A stretch of 40,508 nucleotides of DNA, taken from NCBI GenBank assembly GCA_900552795.1, contig USBB01000023.1, positions 1-40,508 on the forward strand, written 5' to 3'. The DNA comes from an uncultured Eubacterium sp. (lineage in GTDB: Bacteria; Bacillota; Clostridia; Lachnospirales; Lachnospiraceae). A program made the position numbers and the translations under genes. Under the pieces are notes generated by a model that was not told the DNA's origin, did no database searches, and saw only the letters and a list, made by a program, of their open reading frames with translations. Shown here piece by piece: positions 40,456 through 40,508 of this stretch (within the stretch, counting starts at the first letter, position 1; the number at the start of each line of letters is the position of its first letter).

Positions 40456-40508
40456 GGGATCATAGCTCAGCTGGGAGAGCATCTGCCTTACAAGCAGAGG
40501 GTCATAGG
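40456..40508 (+). tRNA. tRNA-Val(UAC), 5' part only
   Basis: The 5' acceptor GGGATCA (40456-40462), D arm and an anticodon arm with loop CTTACAA (anticodon TAC) are present. The window ends within the T arm. The gene is probably the first of another tRNA cluster. Confidence 0.9.

Overview
The window is chromosomal DNA of a low-GC Gram-positive Clostridia, most likely a gut Lachnospiraceae. The evidence is the AT-rich intergenic DNA, strong AGGAGG-type ribosome sites, several TTG starts, a T-box leader before a tRNA-synthetase gene, tRNA genes without an encoded 3' CCA, and the gene content. A pectin and hexuronate locus of this kind fits organisms such as Lachnospira (Eubacterium) eligens, but the species is an inference. 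I see no phage, transposon, integron or CRISPR array; nearly everything is ordinary chromosomal DNA.

Layout. 1-243: end of a tRNA-Leu and a tRNA-Arg with its terminator. 436-645: a short, almost wholly Asn-Ser/Thr repeat protein of unknown role. 815-5198: rhodanese, THUMP-type rRNA methyltransferase, membrane-anchored papain-like peptidase, RdgB nucleotide-pool enzyme and YfcE-like phosphodiesterase. 5452-6150: a six-gene tRNA operon (Pro, Gly, Arg, His, Gln, Lys) with a consensus promoter and a terminator. 6265-8661: Na+-coupled NSS transporter and an Mrp/Nbp35 Fe-S ATPase. 8785-12713: a metal-resistance operon (ArsR/CadC-type repressor with a palindromic operator, separate HMA metallochaperone, Zn/Cd P1B-ATPase) followed closely by a CgeB-like glycosyltransferase. 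12722-12803: tRNA-Leu whose promoter lies in the end of the preceding gene. 12899-17406: MFS transporter, MATE exporter and an overlapping diguanylate cyclase. 17494-19875: polysaccharide deacetylase (minus strand) and a calcium-loop surface-type protein. 20000-22384: dapF, an FchA/FTCD-type cyclodeaminase-cyclohydrolase and a FolD lacking two cyclohydrolase residues.

22422-27903: T-box-controlled aspS-gatC-gatA-gatB, which together suggest indirect synthesis of Asn-tRNA and/or Gln-tRNA. A two-hairpin element occurs once between aspS and gatC and once after gatB; a paired base change between the copies keeps the first stem intact. 28137-38004: carbohydrate region with a GH28 pectinase-type hydrolase, a minus-strand AraC regulator plus PilZ protein, and a divergent operon of GPH sugar symporter, GH2 glycosidase, mannonate dehydratase (uxuA) and fructuronate reductase (uxuB). 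38096-40257: purC and purB. The window closes with a second tRNA promoter and the start of tRNA-Val.

The most interesting items are the Asn-x-Ser/Thr protein, the covarying two-hairpin repeat, the altered FolD beside an FchA-like partner, the aspS-gatCAB T-box, and c-di-GMP parts (GGDEF, PilZ) linked to transport and sugar regulation.
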